Shown here: in pieces, positions 27,460 through 35,767 of the stretch
How positions within the stretch are numbered: position 1 is the first letter of the stretch
Layout of the letters: each line of letters starts with the position of its first letter
NCBI GenBank assembly: GCA_902524545.1
Contig: CABZDW010000002.1
Location: 40,001 to 104,000, forward strand
DNA from: an uncultured Pelagibacteraceae bacterium
GTDB taxonomy: Bacteria; Pseudomonadota; Alphaproteobacteria; Pelagibacterales; Pelagibacteraceae
Direction of reading: 5' to 3'
DNA length: 64,000 nt
Position numbers and translations under genes: made by a program
Notes under the pieces: model-generated
The model's database searches: none
What the model saw: the letters and a program-made list of their open reading frames with translations, nothing else
Told to the model about the DNA's origin: nothing

Positions 27460-28628
27460 TAAAAATACACAATATAAACTCTATAATTTCAAACAAGATA
27501 AAACCTAAAAAACTAAAACCTTTTGATGACAAAATGATAAATTTTTTGTCAGAGTTGTCAACTCGTGTGACTAAATCAACCGAGGCAAAAAAAAATCCAG
27601 AAATTATGAGTTTTGCATTTTGGATTAGAAGAAACAATTTAATCAAATTGAAAAAAAAATATGAAATAAAAAAATTAAACAAAAGAAAAGGAGTGGGATT
27701 GTTATTTCATATACCACCATCAAATATAGTATCGAATTTTGCTTACTCACTAATTTTTGGACTACTATCAGGAAACACTAATATAATTCGTTTACCAGAA
27801 AAGTCAGAGTTAATGGCTAAAGTATTAATCAAATCCATGAATAACATAAAAAAAATAAGACTTGATATAAGCAAATATATTTATTTTATTAAAAATTATA
27901 CAGATGATGATCGCTCTAATCGTTTGTCAAGTATTTCTGATGCAAGATTAATTTGGGGTGGAGATAAAACAGTTAATTTATTTAAAAAATTTAAAACAAA
28001 AAAAGGTTGTAGAAATTTATATTTTACAGATAAATACTCTCTTTCAATTTTTGATAGCAATAAGGTCACTGTTGCAAATAAAGTAGATTTAGAACATTTG
28101 ATAAGGAATTTTTATAATGATACTTATCTAGTTGATCAAAATGCTTGCTCTTCTCCTAATTTAATAATTTGGACTGGAAGTGAAGTAGAAAAGGCAAAAA
28201 AAATTTTTTGGTCAAAATTACTTGAAGTAGTAAAAAAAAAATATAAGCTAAGTTTTTTTTCAGCAGTTGATAAATATACAAGCTCAGCTATATTTTCTGC
28301 AAAAAATAATTCCATATCAAATATAATAAATAACGAAAATTTATTAATTAGAATTAAGTTAGATAAATTGAACTATAATTTAGAAAACTTTAGGGGAAAA
28401 TGGGGACTGTTTTATGAATTTTCTAACAAGAATAAATTTAAGGTAAATCTCCCTTTTTCAAAAAAGTATCAAACCATAACTTCTTATGGATACTCAAAAA
28501 AACAACTAGAAAAATTGAAAAAAAAATCGTACTTATCATCTGTAAATAGAATTGTTCAAGTTGGTTTATCAATGGAAATAGATTTATTTTGGGATGGTTA
28601 CAACATATTATATAAGCTGACAAAATAG
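27456..28628 (+). CDS. LuxC-like acyl-thioester reductase
   Basis: 390 aa, related to aldehyde dehydrogenases. Characteristic segments are GVGLLFHIPPSNIVSNFAYS (substrate/cofactor entry) and VDQNACSSPNLI, where Cys231 is the expected acyl-enzyme nucleophile. It reduces a thioester-bound acyl group to the aldehyde with NADPH. Together with the LuxE homologue and the ACP it forms a complete acid-to-aldehyde reductase. The chain length of the substrate is unknown. Confidence 0.88.
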   Translation: MIKIHNINSIISNKIKPKKLKPFDDKMINFLSELSTRVTKSTEAKKNPEIMSFAFWIRRNNLIKLKKKYEIKKLNKRKGVGLLFHIPPSNIVSNFAYSLIFGLLSGNTNIIRLPEKSELMAKVLIKSMNNIKKIRLDISKYIYFIKNYTDDDRSNRLSSISDARLIWGGDKTVNLFKKFKTKKGCRNLYFTDKYSLSIFDSNKVTVANKVDLEHLIRNFYNDTYLVDQNACSSPNLIIWTGSEVEKAKKIFWSKLLEVVKKKYKLSFFSAVDKYTSSAIFSAKNNSISNIINNENLLIRIKLDKLNYNLENFRGKWGLFYEFSNKNKFKVNLPFSKKYQTITSYGYSKKQLEKLKKKSYLSSVNRIVQVGLSMEIDLFWDGYNILYKLTK

Positions 28629-28635
28629 AATTTTT

Positions 28636-29094
28636 ATGGAACTAAATATTAATCAAATACTTGAATATCAAAAGAATAGACCTCCATATTTAATGATTGA
28701 TCATGTAAACAAAGTAGTGCCAGGAAAAAGTGCTGAGGGTTATAAAATTTTAAAAAATGATGAGTGGTTTTTTAAAGTTCATTGGGAAAATGATCCAAAC
28801 ATGCCTGGAATGCTCCAGGTAGAAGCTTTGGTTCAAATGTGTGCAATGTCTATATTTACAATAGATGGAAATAAAGGAAAAACGGTTTTGTTAGCAAATG
28901 TAAATAATGTAAAATTTAAAAAAAAAATTTTACCTGGTGATAAATTATTTTTAAAAACTGAAATCAAATTATTCAAAAGAGGAGTCGCAAATTGTTATGG
29001 AGAGGGATATGTAAATGACGACTTAGCTTTAAAAGCTGAGTTCACAGTCGTATTGACAGAAGAAACACAAAAATATATAAGTCAGGTTAAATAA
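28636..29094 (+). CDS. FabZ/FabA-like hot-dog dehydratase
   Basis: 152 aa, single hot-dog domain. The catalytic pair of the FabZ/FabA family is visible: His49 in KVHWENDPNMPG and Glu63 in MLQVEALVQ. The usual HFPG turn is changed to HWEND. It should dehydrate a 3-hydroxyacyl-ACP to the enoyl form or act as a related thioester enzyme. It lies inside the LuxC/transketolase cassette, 7 bp after LuxC and 1 bp before the radical SAM gene, so it is unlikely to be the housekeeping enzyme. Confidence 0.85.
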   Translation: MELNINQILEYQKNRPPYLMIDHVNKVVPGKSAEGYKILKNDEWFFKVHWENDPNMPGMLQVEALVQMCAMSIFTIDGNKGKTVLLANVNNVKFKKKILPGDKLFLKTEIKLFKRGVANCYGEGYVNDDLALKAEFTVVLTEETQKYISQVK

Positions 29095-29095
29095 A

Positions 29096-30154
29096 ATGCC
29101 AATTGCTTCTTCTTTATTAGACAAACCAAGATTAATGAAAAAGCTTAGAGATTTCTACGCTTACGTCCAAAAAAATGATGGAAAAGTTGGCCAAAAAACC
29201 AGAGGTATTGATTTAAATTTTAACAATGCTTGCAATCTGAGATGTAAATACTGTTTCACAAATTCTCCAAAAGGAGATCATGTCAAAGAATATTTGGATA
29301 TAAATGCGATAAGAAAATTAGCTGATGAGGCAGATGAGCTAGGATTTTTTGAGTTTGATTTACAGGGTGGGGAGTTATTATTACAACCAAAGAAATTATT
29401 TCAAGTTCTTGAAGCCATTAGACCTGAAAGATTTTATATGTACTTGACAACAAATGGATTTTACTTAGATGAAAAAATGGCAAAAAAGCTTGCTGAGTAC
29501 AAAGTAAGTAGAGTCTCGGTGAGCATAGATAGTATGGATGAAAAAGTGCATGACGAGATTAGAGGAAGAAAAGACTCATGGAGACGTGCTCTTGATGGAT
29601 TAAAACATGTTAAGGATGCCGGGATGGATCCATACTTAAATGTTACAGTTGGACACTATAATGCAAATACAGATCACTTTAAACAACTTTTAGATTATTC
29701 AAGAGACCAGAAATACAAAACTTTGTTGAATGTGGCTGTTCCCTCTGGAATGTGGCAGAAGATGGACGAAATAATATGTGATGATAATGATAGAGTTTAT
29801 TTGAGGAAAATAAGAAAAGAATATAAAAATTTAGTGAGAAATATTTGGAACCCATTTGACAAAAATAATGAAAAAATTTTAGGTTGTACAACAGTTAACA
29901 GAGTTTATGTAACTCCGATAGGTGATGTGCTTGTCTGTCCTTATGTTCACATAAAAATAGGAAATATATTTAAACAGCCTCTAAAAGATATAATTAAATA
30001 TGGATTTAGTATTAAGTACTTTAACAATCATAGTGATTTATGTTTAGCAGGTGAAGACAAAGAATTCATAAATAAATTTATGACTTTTCCAGGCCAAACA
30101 ATTTTTAATCCTGCAAAAGCAGAGGAAATATTTTCTAAAGAAGATTTTGTTTAA
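29096..30154 (+). CDS. Radical SAM enzyme with SPASM-like C-terminus
   Basis: 352 aa. The CxxxCxxC cluster motif is ACNLRCKYC (Cys46, 50, 53); DLQGGELLL is the SAM-binding GGE. Late cysteines (GCTTVNRVYV, GDVLVCPYV, DLCLAGED) look like a SPASM/twitch auxiliary-cluster domain, which is typical of enzymes acting on peptides, sugars or carrier-bound substrates. Its base composition is a little less AT-biased in codon use than the glycosyltransferases nearby. The substrate is unknown; the cassette suggests an ACP-bound acyl or sugar intermediate. Confidence 0.87.
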   Translation: MPIASSLLDKPRLMKKLRDFYAYVQKNDGKVGQKTRGIDLNFNNACNLRCKYCFTNSPKGDHVKEYLDINAIRKLADEADELGFFEFDLQGGELLLQPKKLFQVLEAIRPERFYMYLTTNGFYLDEKMAKKLAEYKVSRVSVSIDSMDEKVHDEIRGRKDSWRRALDGLKHVKDAGMDPYLNVTVGHYNANTDHFKQLLDYSRDQKYKTLLNVAVPSGMWQKMDEIICDDNDRVYLRKIRKEYKNLVRNIWNPFDKNNEKILGCTTVNRVYVTPIGDVLVCPYVHIKIGNIFKQPLKDIIKYGFSIKYFNNHSDLCLAGEDKEFINKFMTFPGQTIFNPAKAEEIFSKEDFV

Positions 30155-30901
30155 ATGCTTCTTAAAAATAAAGTGGCAGTTATTACCGGATCAAACCGTG
30201 GTATAGGTAAACAAACTTTAGAAATTTTTTCAAAAAATGGTGCAGATGTTATTGCTTGTGTAAGAAAGTCGAGTCATGACTTTATAAAATATACAAAGGA
30301 ACTCACAAAAGAGACAAAAAATTCAATCGATATAGTAAATTTAGATTTACAAAGTGAAAATAGTGTCAAAGATGCAATAAAAGAGATTGCATCTATGAAC
30401 AAAAAAATTGATATTTTGATCAATAATGCAGGTTCTATATTCACTGGTATTTTTCAAATGACTCCTATTTCAAAACTTAAAGAGATCTTTGAAATAAATT
30501 TTTTTTCGCAAAGTATTTTCGTTCAAGGTCTTGTTAAGACTATGATTAAAAATAAAAGAGGTAGTATTATATACATATCTTCCTCATCAGCGATTGATGC
30601 AAATGAGGGGAGAAGCGCTTACTCAGCTTCAAAAGCTGCTATAATTGCACAAGCCAAAACATTATCAAAAGAACTTGGAGTATTTAATATCAGAGTAAAC
30701 TGTATAGCCCCCGGGTTGACACAAACAGATATGATGGAAAATAACACTCCAGATAATATTTTGGAGGAAGTGAAAAAGACTATACCTTTAAAAAGAGTAG
30801 GAGATCCAAGTGAGATTGCGAATGTGGTACTTTTCCTCGGGTCAGATCTTTCGACTTATTTAAGTGGGCAAACAATCAGAGTTGATGGAGGGATGAATTA
30901 A
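30155..30901 (+). CDS. FabG-like short-chain dehydrogenase/reductase
   Basis: 248 aa classical SDR: cofactor loop TGSNRGIG, NNAG, catalytic Ser in IYISSSSAID and Tyr/Lys in AYSASKAA, then RVNCIAPG and a C-terminus LSGQTIRVDGG. It resembles 3-oxoacyl-ACP reductases. With a dehydratase, an ACP and a two-carbon transferase alongside, it probably reduces a ketone formed on a carrier-bound chain. Its stop overlaps the start of the transketolase N-subunit gene (TAATG). Confidence 0.9.
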   Translation: MLLKNKVAVITGSNRGIGKQTLEIFSKNGADVIACVRKSSHDFIKYTKELTKETKNSIDIVNLDLQSENSVKDAIKEIASMNKKIDILINNAGSIFTGIFQMTPISKLKEIFEINFFSQSIFVQGLVKTMIKNKRGSIIYISSSSAIDANEGRSAYSASKAAIIAQAKTLSKELGVFNIRVNCIAPGLTQTDMMENNTPDNILEEVKKTIPLKRVGDPSEIANVVLFLGSDLSTYLSGQTIRVDGGMN

Positions 30902-31734
30902 TGGAAAAAAAAAATTTTAAGAATGAAATTACTAATTTTTCTAATGATATGAGATCAAATATTTTAGAAATGTCGCTGTCAGCAGGTTCGAGTAGCTCAC
31001 ATTTTGGAGGAGCGTTATCTATAGTTGAAATTTTGTCGACATTATATGTATCACAACTGAAATATGATCCTAAAAACCCATTATGGGAAGGCAGAGATAG
31101 ATTTATTTTAAGTAAAGGTCATGCATGCTTAGCATATTATTCTGCTTTATGCCAAATAGGATATGTAAAATTTAATGATTTATTAACTTTTGAAAAAGAT
31201 GACTCAGATTTTTTAGGTCATCCAGTTAAGAATGAAAAACTAGGCATAGAATTTTCTAATGGATCTTTAGGAATGGGTTTATCGTTGGGTATTGGTGTTG
31301 CATATGCTCTAAAAAAAAAACAACTTGATAATTTTGTTTATGTATTAATAGGTGATGGAGAATGTAATGAGGGGTCAGTTTGGGAGGCTGCAATGTCGGC
31401 ACCTAATCTTAAATTAGATAATTTATATGCTATAATTGACAGAAATAATTTTCAGCAGACTGGCTCAAATTCAGAAATTATGAATTTAGATGATTTAAAA
31501 CTTAAGTGGTCTAGTTTTGGTTGGCATACGGATGAAATAGACGGTCATGATATTGAGTCTCTTACAAATTATTTCGATAAATCAAGGAATATTAAAAAAC
31601 CCAAAGCGTTAATAGCTAACACAATCAAAGGCAAGGGTTTTTCTTTTTCAGAAAACAATAATGATTGGCATCATAAAATTTTAACTAAATCCACATACGA
31701 GAATGCTTTAAAAGAGACAAAAAAAATTAAATAA
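30901..31734 (+). CDS. Transketolase-like, N-terminal (thiamine-diphosphate) subunit
   Basis: 277 aa. The thiamine diphosphate/Mg motif is GDGECNEGSVWEAAMSA..IIDRNNFQQ; SSHFGGALS and SKGHACLAYYSALC are the substrate-side histidine patches of transketolases. It is only the first half of a transketolase; the second half is the next gene 1 bp away. Split transketolases outside central metabolism transfer a two-carbon ketol unit to an aldehyde in specialised pathways. The aldehyde made by LuxC is the obvious candidate acceptor (inference). Confidence 0.9.
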   Translation: MEKKNFKNEITNFSNDMRSNILEMSLSAGSSSSHFGGALSIVEILSTLYVSQLKYDPKNPLWEGRDRFILSKGHACLAYYSALCQIGYVKFNDLLTFEKDDSDFLGHPVKNEKLGIEFSNGSLGMGLSLGIGVAYALKKKQLDNFVYVLIGDGECNEGSVWEAAMSAPNLKLDNLYAIIDRNNFQQTGSNSEIMNLDDLKLKWSSFGWHTDEIDGHDIESLTNYFDKSRNIKKPKALIANTIKGKGFSFSENNNDWHHKILTKSTYENALKETKKIK

Positions 31735-31735
31735 T

Positions 31736-32704
31736 ATGATAATCAACGAAAGAACTATAAAGTCTTGGTCAATAATAGGACCTAGAGCAACTTTCGGTTT
31801 GGCAGCATTAGAATTGGTTAAAGAACACCAGAATATGATGATACTCACATGTGATGTTTCTACTTCCGCAGGTCTAGATAGATTTAGAAAAACATATGCA
31901 TCTAACTACTTGGATCTAGGTATAGCTGAACAGAACATGATCGGAGTAGCCGCTGGTTTGGCAAGCGAAAATTATAATGTCGTTACTACAACGTTCGCAC
32001 CTTTTCAAACAATAAGATGTTGTGAACAAATAAAAGTTAATTTTGGTTATATGAAGAATAAAGTTTGTATGGTGGGTTTGGCAAGTGGCTTAATTTTAGG
32101 TAATTTAGGTTTTACCCATTGTTGTATTGAAGATGTTGGAATTTTAAGAACAATTCCAAATATCACAATTATATCTCCAGCAGACTCTTTAGAGACTGTT
32201 AAAGCTTTTCAAGCTGCTTTAAAATATGATAGTTCAGTCTATATAAGATTAACAGGTGGATCAAATAATCCAATTGTGTATGATAAAGACTATAATTTTG
32301 AAATAGGTAAATCAAATATTTTAAAGAATGGATCAGATGTTGCAATATTTTCCTCAGGCTCTGTAACATCAGAGTGTTTAAATGCTGCAAAAATTTTAGA
32401 TGAAAGTAATATTAGTTGTGCAGTTATAAATATGCACACAATCAAACCATTTGATAAAAAAACTTTAGAAAAATATCTTAATGTAAAGTTGATCGTAAGT
32501 GTTGAGGAACACAATGTAATAGGTGGTTTAGGGTCTGCAATATCAGAGAGCCTATCTACTTTTGAAAATTCTCCTAGACAAGTGTTTTTAGGTATAAACG
32601 ACCAATATACAAAAGGCGGAAGTTATAATTTTTTGAAAAAAAAAAATGGAATAGACGAAAATAATATTATATCAACCATTAAAAATAATTTTAATGAGCG
32701 CTAG
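31736..32704 (+). CDS. Transketolase-like, C-terminal (pyrimidine-binding) subunit
   Basis: 322 aa. DLGIAEQNMIGVAAGLA holds the conserved Glu that activates thiamine diphosphate, TTFAPFQTIRCCEQIK follows, and the C-terminal domain includes SSGSVTSECLNAAKIL and VEEHNVIGGLGSAI. It completes the active site of the N-subunit encoded just upstream. Its stop overlaps the ACP gene by 11 bp, which ties the transketolase to the carrier protein by translation as well as by position. Confidence 0.9.
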   Translation: MIINERTIKSWSIIGPRATFGLAALELVKEHQNMMILTCDVSTSAGLDRFRKTYASNYLDLGIAEQNMIGVAAGLASENYNVVTTTFAPFQTIRCCEQIKVNFGYMKNKVCMVGLASGLILGNLGFTHCCIEDVGILRTIPNITIISPADSLETVKAFQAALKYDSSVYIRLTGGSNNPIVYDKDYNFEIGKSNILKNGSDVAIFSSGSVTSECLNAAKILDESNISCAVINMHTIKPFDKKTLEKYLNVKLIVSVEEHNVIGGLGSAISESLSTFENSPRQVFLGINDQYTKGGSYNFLKKKNGIDENNIISTIKNNFNER

Positions 32705-32927
32705 TATATATAAAACAATTTTTGCGAAATCATTATCAATTTCAGAAAAGTTTGATGAGAATTTAAAGTATAATGAAATTCCTGAGTGGGACTCTATTGC
32801 CCACATGACACTTATAGCTGAGTTAGAAAATCAGTTCAATATTTCACTAGAGACAGATGACATAATTGATTTCAGTTCTTATAAAAAGGGATTTGAAATT
32901 TTAAAGAAATATGATGTTAAAATCTAA
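32694..32927 (+). CDS. Acyl carrier protein
   Basis: 77 aa. Phosphopantetheine attachment is at Ser34 in EWDSIAHMTLI; an acidic helix (ELENQF) and ETDD follow. It is a close relative of the ACP at 10650-10883, while both differ from fatty-acid ACPs (no DSLD). Position at the end of the transketolase genes, with an 11 bp overlap, makes it the likely carrier for the ligase, LuxC, dehydratase and reductase of this cassette. Confidence 0.9.
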   Translation: MSASIYKTIFAKSLSISEKFDENLKYNEIPEWDSIAHMTLIAELENQFNISLETDDIIDFSSYKKGFEILKKYDVKI

Positions 32928-32950
32928 GATTTCCAAGAATTTTTAGTTAA

Positions 32951-33835
32951 ATGAACAAGCAACAAAAACAAACCAAGCTCTTTTTTGAAAAAGACGCAAT
33001 TAATTGGTCGAAAAAATCTTTTTTCCCCAAAAATAATAAACTATTAAACACCATACACGAGAGAAATATATATGTAATCAATCTTATTAAAAAAAAGAAA
33101 CTTTTATATCATTTAGATGTTGGATGTGGTGTGGGAGACTTGGTTTTTAATAGTTCAAAAATAACCAAAAAATCTGTTGGTATAGATTTTGCAAATGAGA
33201 TGATTAAAATTGCTAACAAAAAATATAAAAAAAAGAATTTATTGTTAGAAACCAAATCTATATTTGATTATACTACAGAAATAAAATTTGATTGTATTTC
33301 GGCAAATGGATTTATTGAGTATTTATCTATAAACGAAATCTACAACTTTTTTAAAATTTCAAAAAAACTTCTTAAAATAGGTGGATTTTTGAGTATAAGT
33401 TCTAGAAATAGACTATTTAATTTATTCTCACTAAATGAATTTTCTAAAAAAGAAATTGAGGGAAGTAAATTTAAAATTTTATACAGAGAGGCACTAAATT
33501 GCAATAAATCAAAAAACTTAGATGAATTTAAAAAATTTAAGTCAGATAAAATAAGTATTATTAACTTTAAACAACCAAATACAGGTATAAACGTTAATGT
33601 TAGACATCAATTTACACCATTACAACTTTATTTTACCCTTAAAAACTTGGGTTATATGATCACAGATATACATCCTATTAATTATCACCCCGTGGTTCCG
33701 TCTATTTATAATACTGAAAGAAATTATAAATTTTTTTCAAATAATATTTTTAAAAAAAGTTTTAAAAAAAATTTTAATAAATTATCTAATTTGCCTTTTT
33801 CTTCGTCTTTTATGATTACAGCAAAAAAAAAATAG
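32951..33835 (+). CDS. Class I SAM-dependent methyltransferase
   Basis: 294 aa. Motif I is LDVGCGVGDLVF (55-66), then an acidic SVGIDFANEMI, and DCISANGFIEYL is the motif IV region. The protein is longer than a minimal methyltransferase because of a C-terminal addition (about 190-294, with VNVRHQFTPLQLYF). It follows the ACP by 23 bp and probably methylates the cassette product or the sugar carrying it. It converges with the PhyH-like gene. Confidence 0.8.
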   Translation: MNKQQKQTKLFFEKDAINWSKKSFFPKNNKLLNTIHERNIYVINLIKKKKLLYHLDVGCGVGDLVFNSSKITKKSVGIDFANEMIKIANKKYKKKNLLLETKSIFDYTTEIKFDCISANGFIEYLSINEIYNFFKISKKLLKIGGFLSISSRNRLFNLFSLNEFSKKEIEGSKFKILYREALNCNKSKNLDEFKKFKSDKISIINFKQPNTGINVNVRHQFTPLQLYFTLKNLGYMITDIHPINYHPVVPSIYNTERNYKFFSNNIFKKSFKKNFNKLSNLPFSSSFMITAKKK

Positions 33836-33843
33836 AGTATATT

Positions 33844-34674
33844 TTATTTCGTTAATTTAGAATTTGAAGATTTTTCATTAAGTAATTTAAACTTCCAATT
33901 TTCACTATATAAATCATGATAAAAAGTTGCCCAAACATATCTAATTTTATTTTTTGTTTTATTGACTCCGCTTTTATGCAATAGACTATTATGAAATAAA
34001 ATCACACTACCTAGCTCACACGTAATAATTTTTTCTTTTAAAGAGTGTTTAGATATTATTTTGGCATTTAGCAGTGGTCTTGATGGCATATTTAACTTCC
34101 TAACTAATTCCCTTTCTCTATCTGATCTATCTGTTTTAATATTTTTTCCATGACTTTTTGATAAGATTGTTAGCCCACCTAATTTTTTATTCACATTTGA
34201 AATAATTGGTGCCCATAACTGAATGAAATTCGAGTCTTGAATATTTGCGTTATTATCTCTATGCCATCCATAAACATATGGAGTTATTCCAGGCACATCC
34301 ATTCTAATTGTTGTTGCATTGACATATAAATTAGAATTACTTTCCCTTTGCAACAATTGGTTTACAGCGTATTTTATATTTTTATCTGATAACAATTTAT
34401 AAAAATCAACAGAGCTTGGAAGTTGATTGTAGATATTAACTAAATATTGCCTATTTTTTTTTGTTAATTCAAACATTCCATTATGTACAAAATAATCATC
34501 TTTTTTATTATATCTAACTATTTTATTATAAAAATCAGGATAGTTTATCTTAAGACTTACTTTAATTAATTTTGCAAGCTCATGTTTAAACTTGTTTAAT
34601 TCCCTTTTTTTAAATATTTTTACTTTTACGTAGCCATTATTATTAAAAAAAGTTATTTGTTTTTTTGTAAGCAT
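33844..34674 (-). CDS. PhyH-family Fe(II)/2-oxoglutarate dioxygenase
   Basis: 276 aa, phytanoyl-CoA dioxygenase-like. The metal triad is visible as HRD in YGWHRDNNAN and the distal His in FHNSLLHKSGVNKT, with an Arg in IRYVWATFYH that can bind 2-oxoglutarate. Family members hydroxylate acyl-CoA/ACP chains or other small molecules. Its stop lies 8 bp from the stop of the methyltransferase gene, so it is on a separate transcript from the LuxC/transketolase cassette, but the substrate may well be the same. Confidence 0.83.
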   Translation of the reverse strand: MLTKKQITFFNNNGYVKVKIFKKRELNKFKHELAKLIKVSLKINYPDFYNKIVRYNKKDDYFVHNGMFELTKKNRQYLVNIYNQLPSSVDFYKLLSDKNIKYAVNQLLQRESNSNLYVNATTIRMDVPGITPYVYGWHRDNNANIQDSNFIQLWAPIISNVNKKLGGLTILSKSHGKNIKTDRSDRERELVRKLNMPSRPLLNAKIISKHSLKEKIITCELGSVILFHNSLLHKSGVNKTKNKIRYVWATFYHDLYSENWKFKLLNEKSSNSKLTK

Positions 34675-34752
34675 TTATAATAATATGTTGTTAATTTAAA
34701 TCTTAAAACCTGTATCTTTTAGCTAAAAAAACTAAGAAATAAAACATTTTTT

Positions 34753-34899
34753 TTATGTTCTAAAAATTTCGATAGCTGGTATTTGGAATATTCGTGATAC
34801 CTTTTTTTGAAAGTGAGTAAGAATTTCATTTCCAGGGGCAAAATATCTGAATTCATTATCCTTAATAATCAAATGAGCTAATAGATCGTAATTACTTAA
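34753..34899 (-). pseudogene. Remnant of a GT2 (dolichol-phosphate-mannose-synthase-like) gene, C-terminal part
   Basis: The minus strand reads about 45 codons ending in TAA at 34753-34755. They align with the C-terminus of the intact GT2 gene at 35001-35711: GNEILTHF..IFQIPAIEIFRT here against INEIPIHF..YSKIPSIEILRT there. A stop at about 34906 cuts the frame upstream, and the rest of the gene is missing. The 326 bp between the PhyH-like gene and the GT2 gene holds nothing else that I can recognise. It looks like debris from a tandem copy or from an older homologous gene. Confidence 0.7.
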
Positions 34900-35000
34900 A
34901 ATATTTCAGTCGAGGTTTTTTGTTATTAAAATTTGTATAAATTATAGATGTTAAGAAAGAACAATAATTATTAAAAAAAAATTTATTATATCTTTAAGTT

Positions 35001-35711
35001 TCATTTTTTTCTTATATTTTCCATATATAAAAAAAATAAATTTTTAAGTGTCCTCAAAATTTCAATACTTGGTATTTTCGAATATCCATATTTTCTGTTT
35101 TTAAAATGAATAGGAATTTCATTTATATTAACCCCAACTTTATTTAGCCTATAAATTGTTTCCATAAAAAAACTGTATCCTTTAGAGTTTATCATATTTA
35201 AATTAAAACCTTTTAACTTTGAAAGATTAAATCCTCTGTAGGAAGTAGTAAATTCATTACAATCTATTTTAAGAACTTTTTTAATAAATTTATTTCCTAC
35301 AATACTAAGAGCCAATCTATGTCCAGACATTTCACACTTACCACCTTTTATATACCTTGATCCAATTACAAATGACGATGTATTTAAAATATCTAGCATT
35401 TTGGGTATTTCATTTGGATTATGTGAAAGATCTGCATCCATTGAAATAAATTTTTCATATTTATGTTTTATTGCATAATCAAATGCAAGCTTGTGAGCAG
35501 TATCCAACCCAGATTTATAATTTCTCACTATTACTTTTAAGTTTATAATTTTTTTTTCCAATTCACGTAAAATTTCCCAAGTTTTATCTGGACTAAGATC
35601 GTCTATTACAAGGATATCTATATCAAGGTTTAGTTCATTTAAACTTTCTATTAAATATTTTATATTTTCTTTTTCATTGTAAGTAGCAGTAAATATTAAT
35701 ATTTTGTTCAT
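35001..35711 (-). CDS. GT2 glycosyltransferase, dolichyl-phosphate-mannose-synthase-like
   Basis: 236 aa. FTATYNEKENI, LVIDDLSPDKTWEI and MDADLSHNPNEIPKM are the polyprenyl-phosphate mannose/glucose synthase motifs, DADLSHNP being the metal/nucleotide site. There are no C-terminal membrane helices. It probably makes a polyprenyl-phosphate sugar that polytopic GT-C transferases (46595, 52851) could use on the periplasmic side. It is divergent from the Gmd-like gene across 56 bp. Confidence 0.83.
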   Translation of the reverse strand: MNKILIFTATYNEKENIKYLIESLNELNLDIDILVIDDLSPDKTWEILRELEKKIINLKVIVRNYKSGLDTAHKLAFDYAIKHKYEKFISMDADLSHNPNEIPKMLDILNTSSFVIGSRYIKGGKCEMSGHRLALSIVGNKFIKKVLKIDCNEFTTSYRGFNLSKLKGFNLNMINSKGYSFFMETIYRLNKVGVNINEIPIHFKNRKYGYSKIPSIEILRTLKNLFFLYMENIRKK

Positions 35712-35767
35712 AAAAAATAGTTTAATTAATATACCAAAAGTATTAAAAATAAATTCAAATTTAGCTT

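Noticed and set aside
26407..28628. Bioluminescence operon
   Set aside because: LuxE- and LuxC-like genes are present, but there is no luxA, luxB or luxD, and the neighbours are ACP, transketolase and glycan genes.
28636..30901. Housekeeping fatty-acid synthesis genes (fabZ, fabG)
   Set aside because: No ketosynthase, malonyl transferase or lpx genes nearby; the genes are embedded in the LuxC/transketolase cassette and the ACP lacks DSLD.
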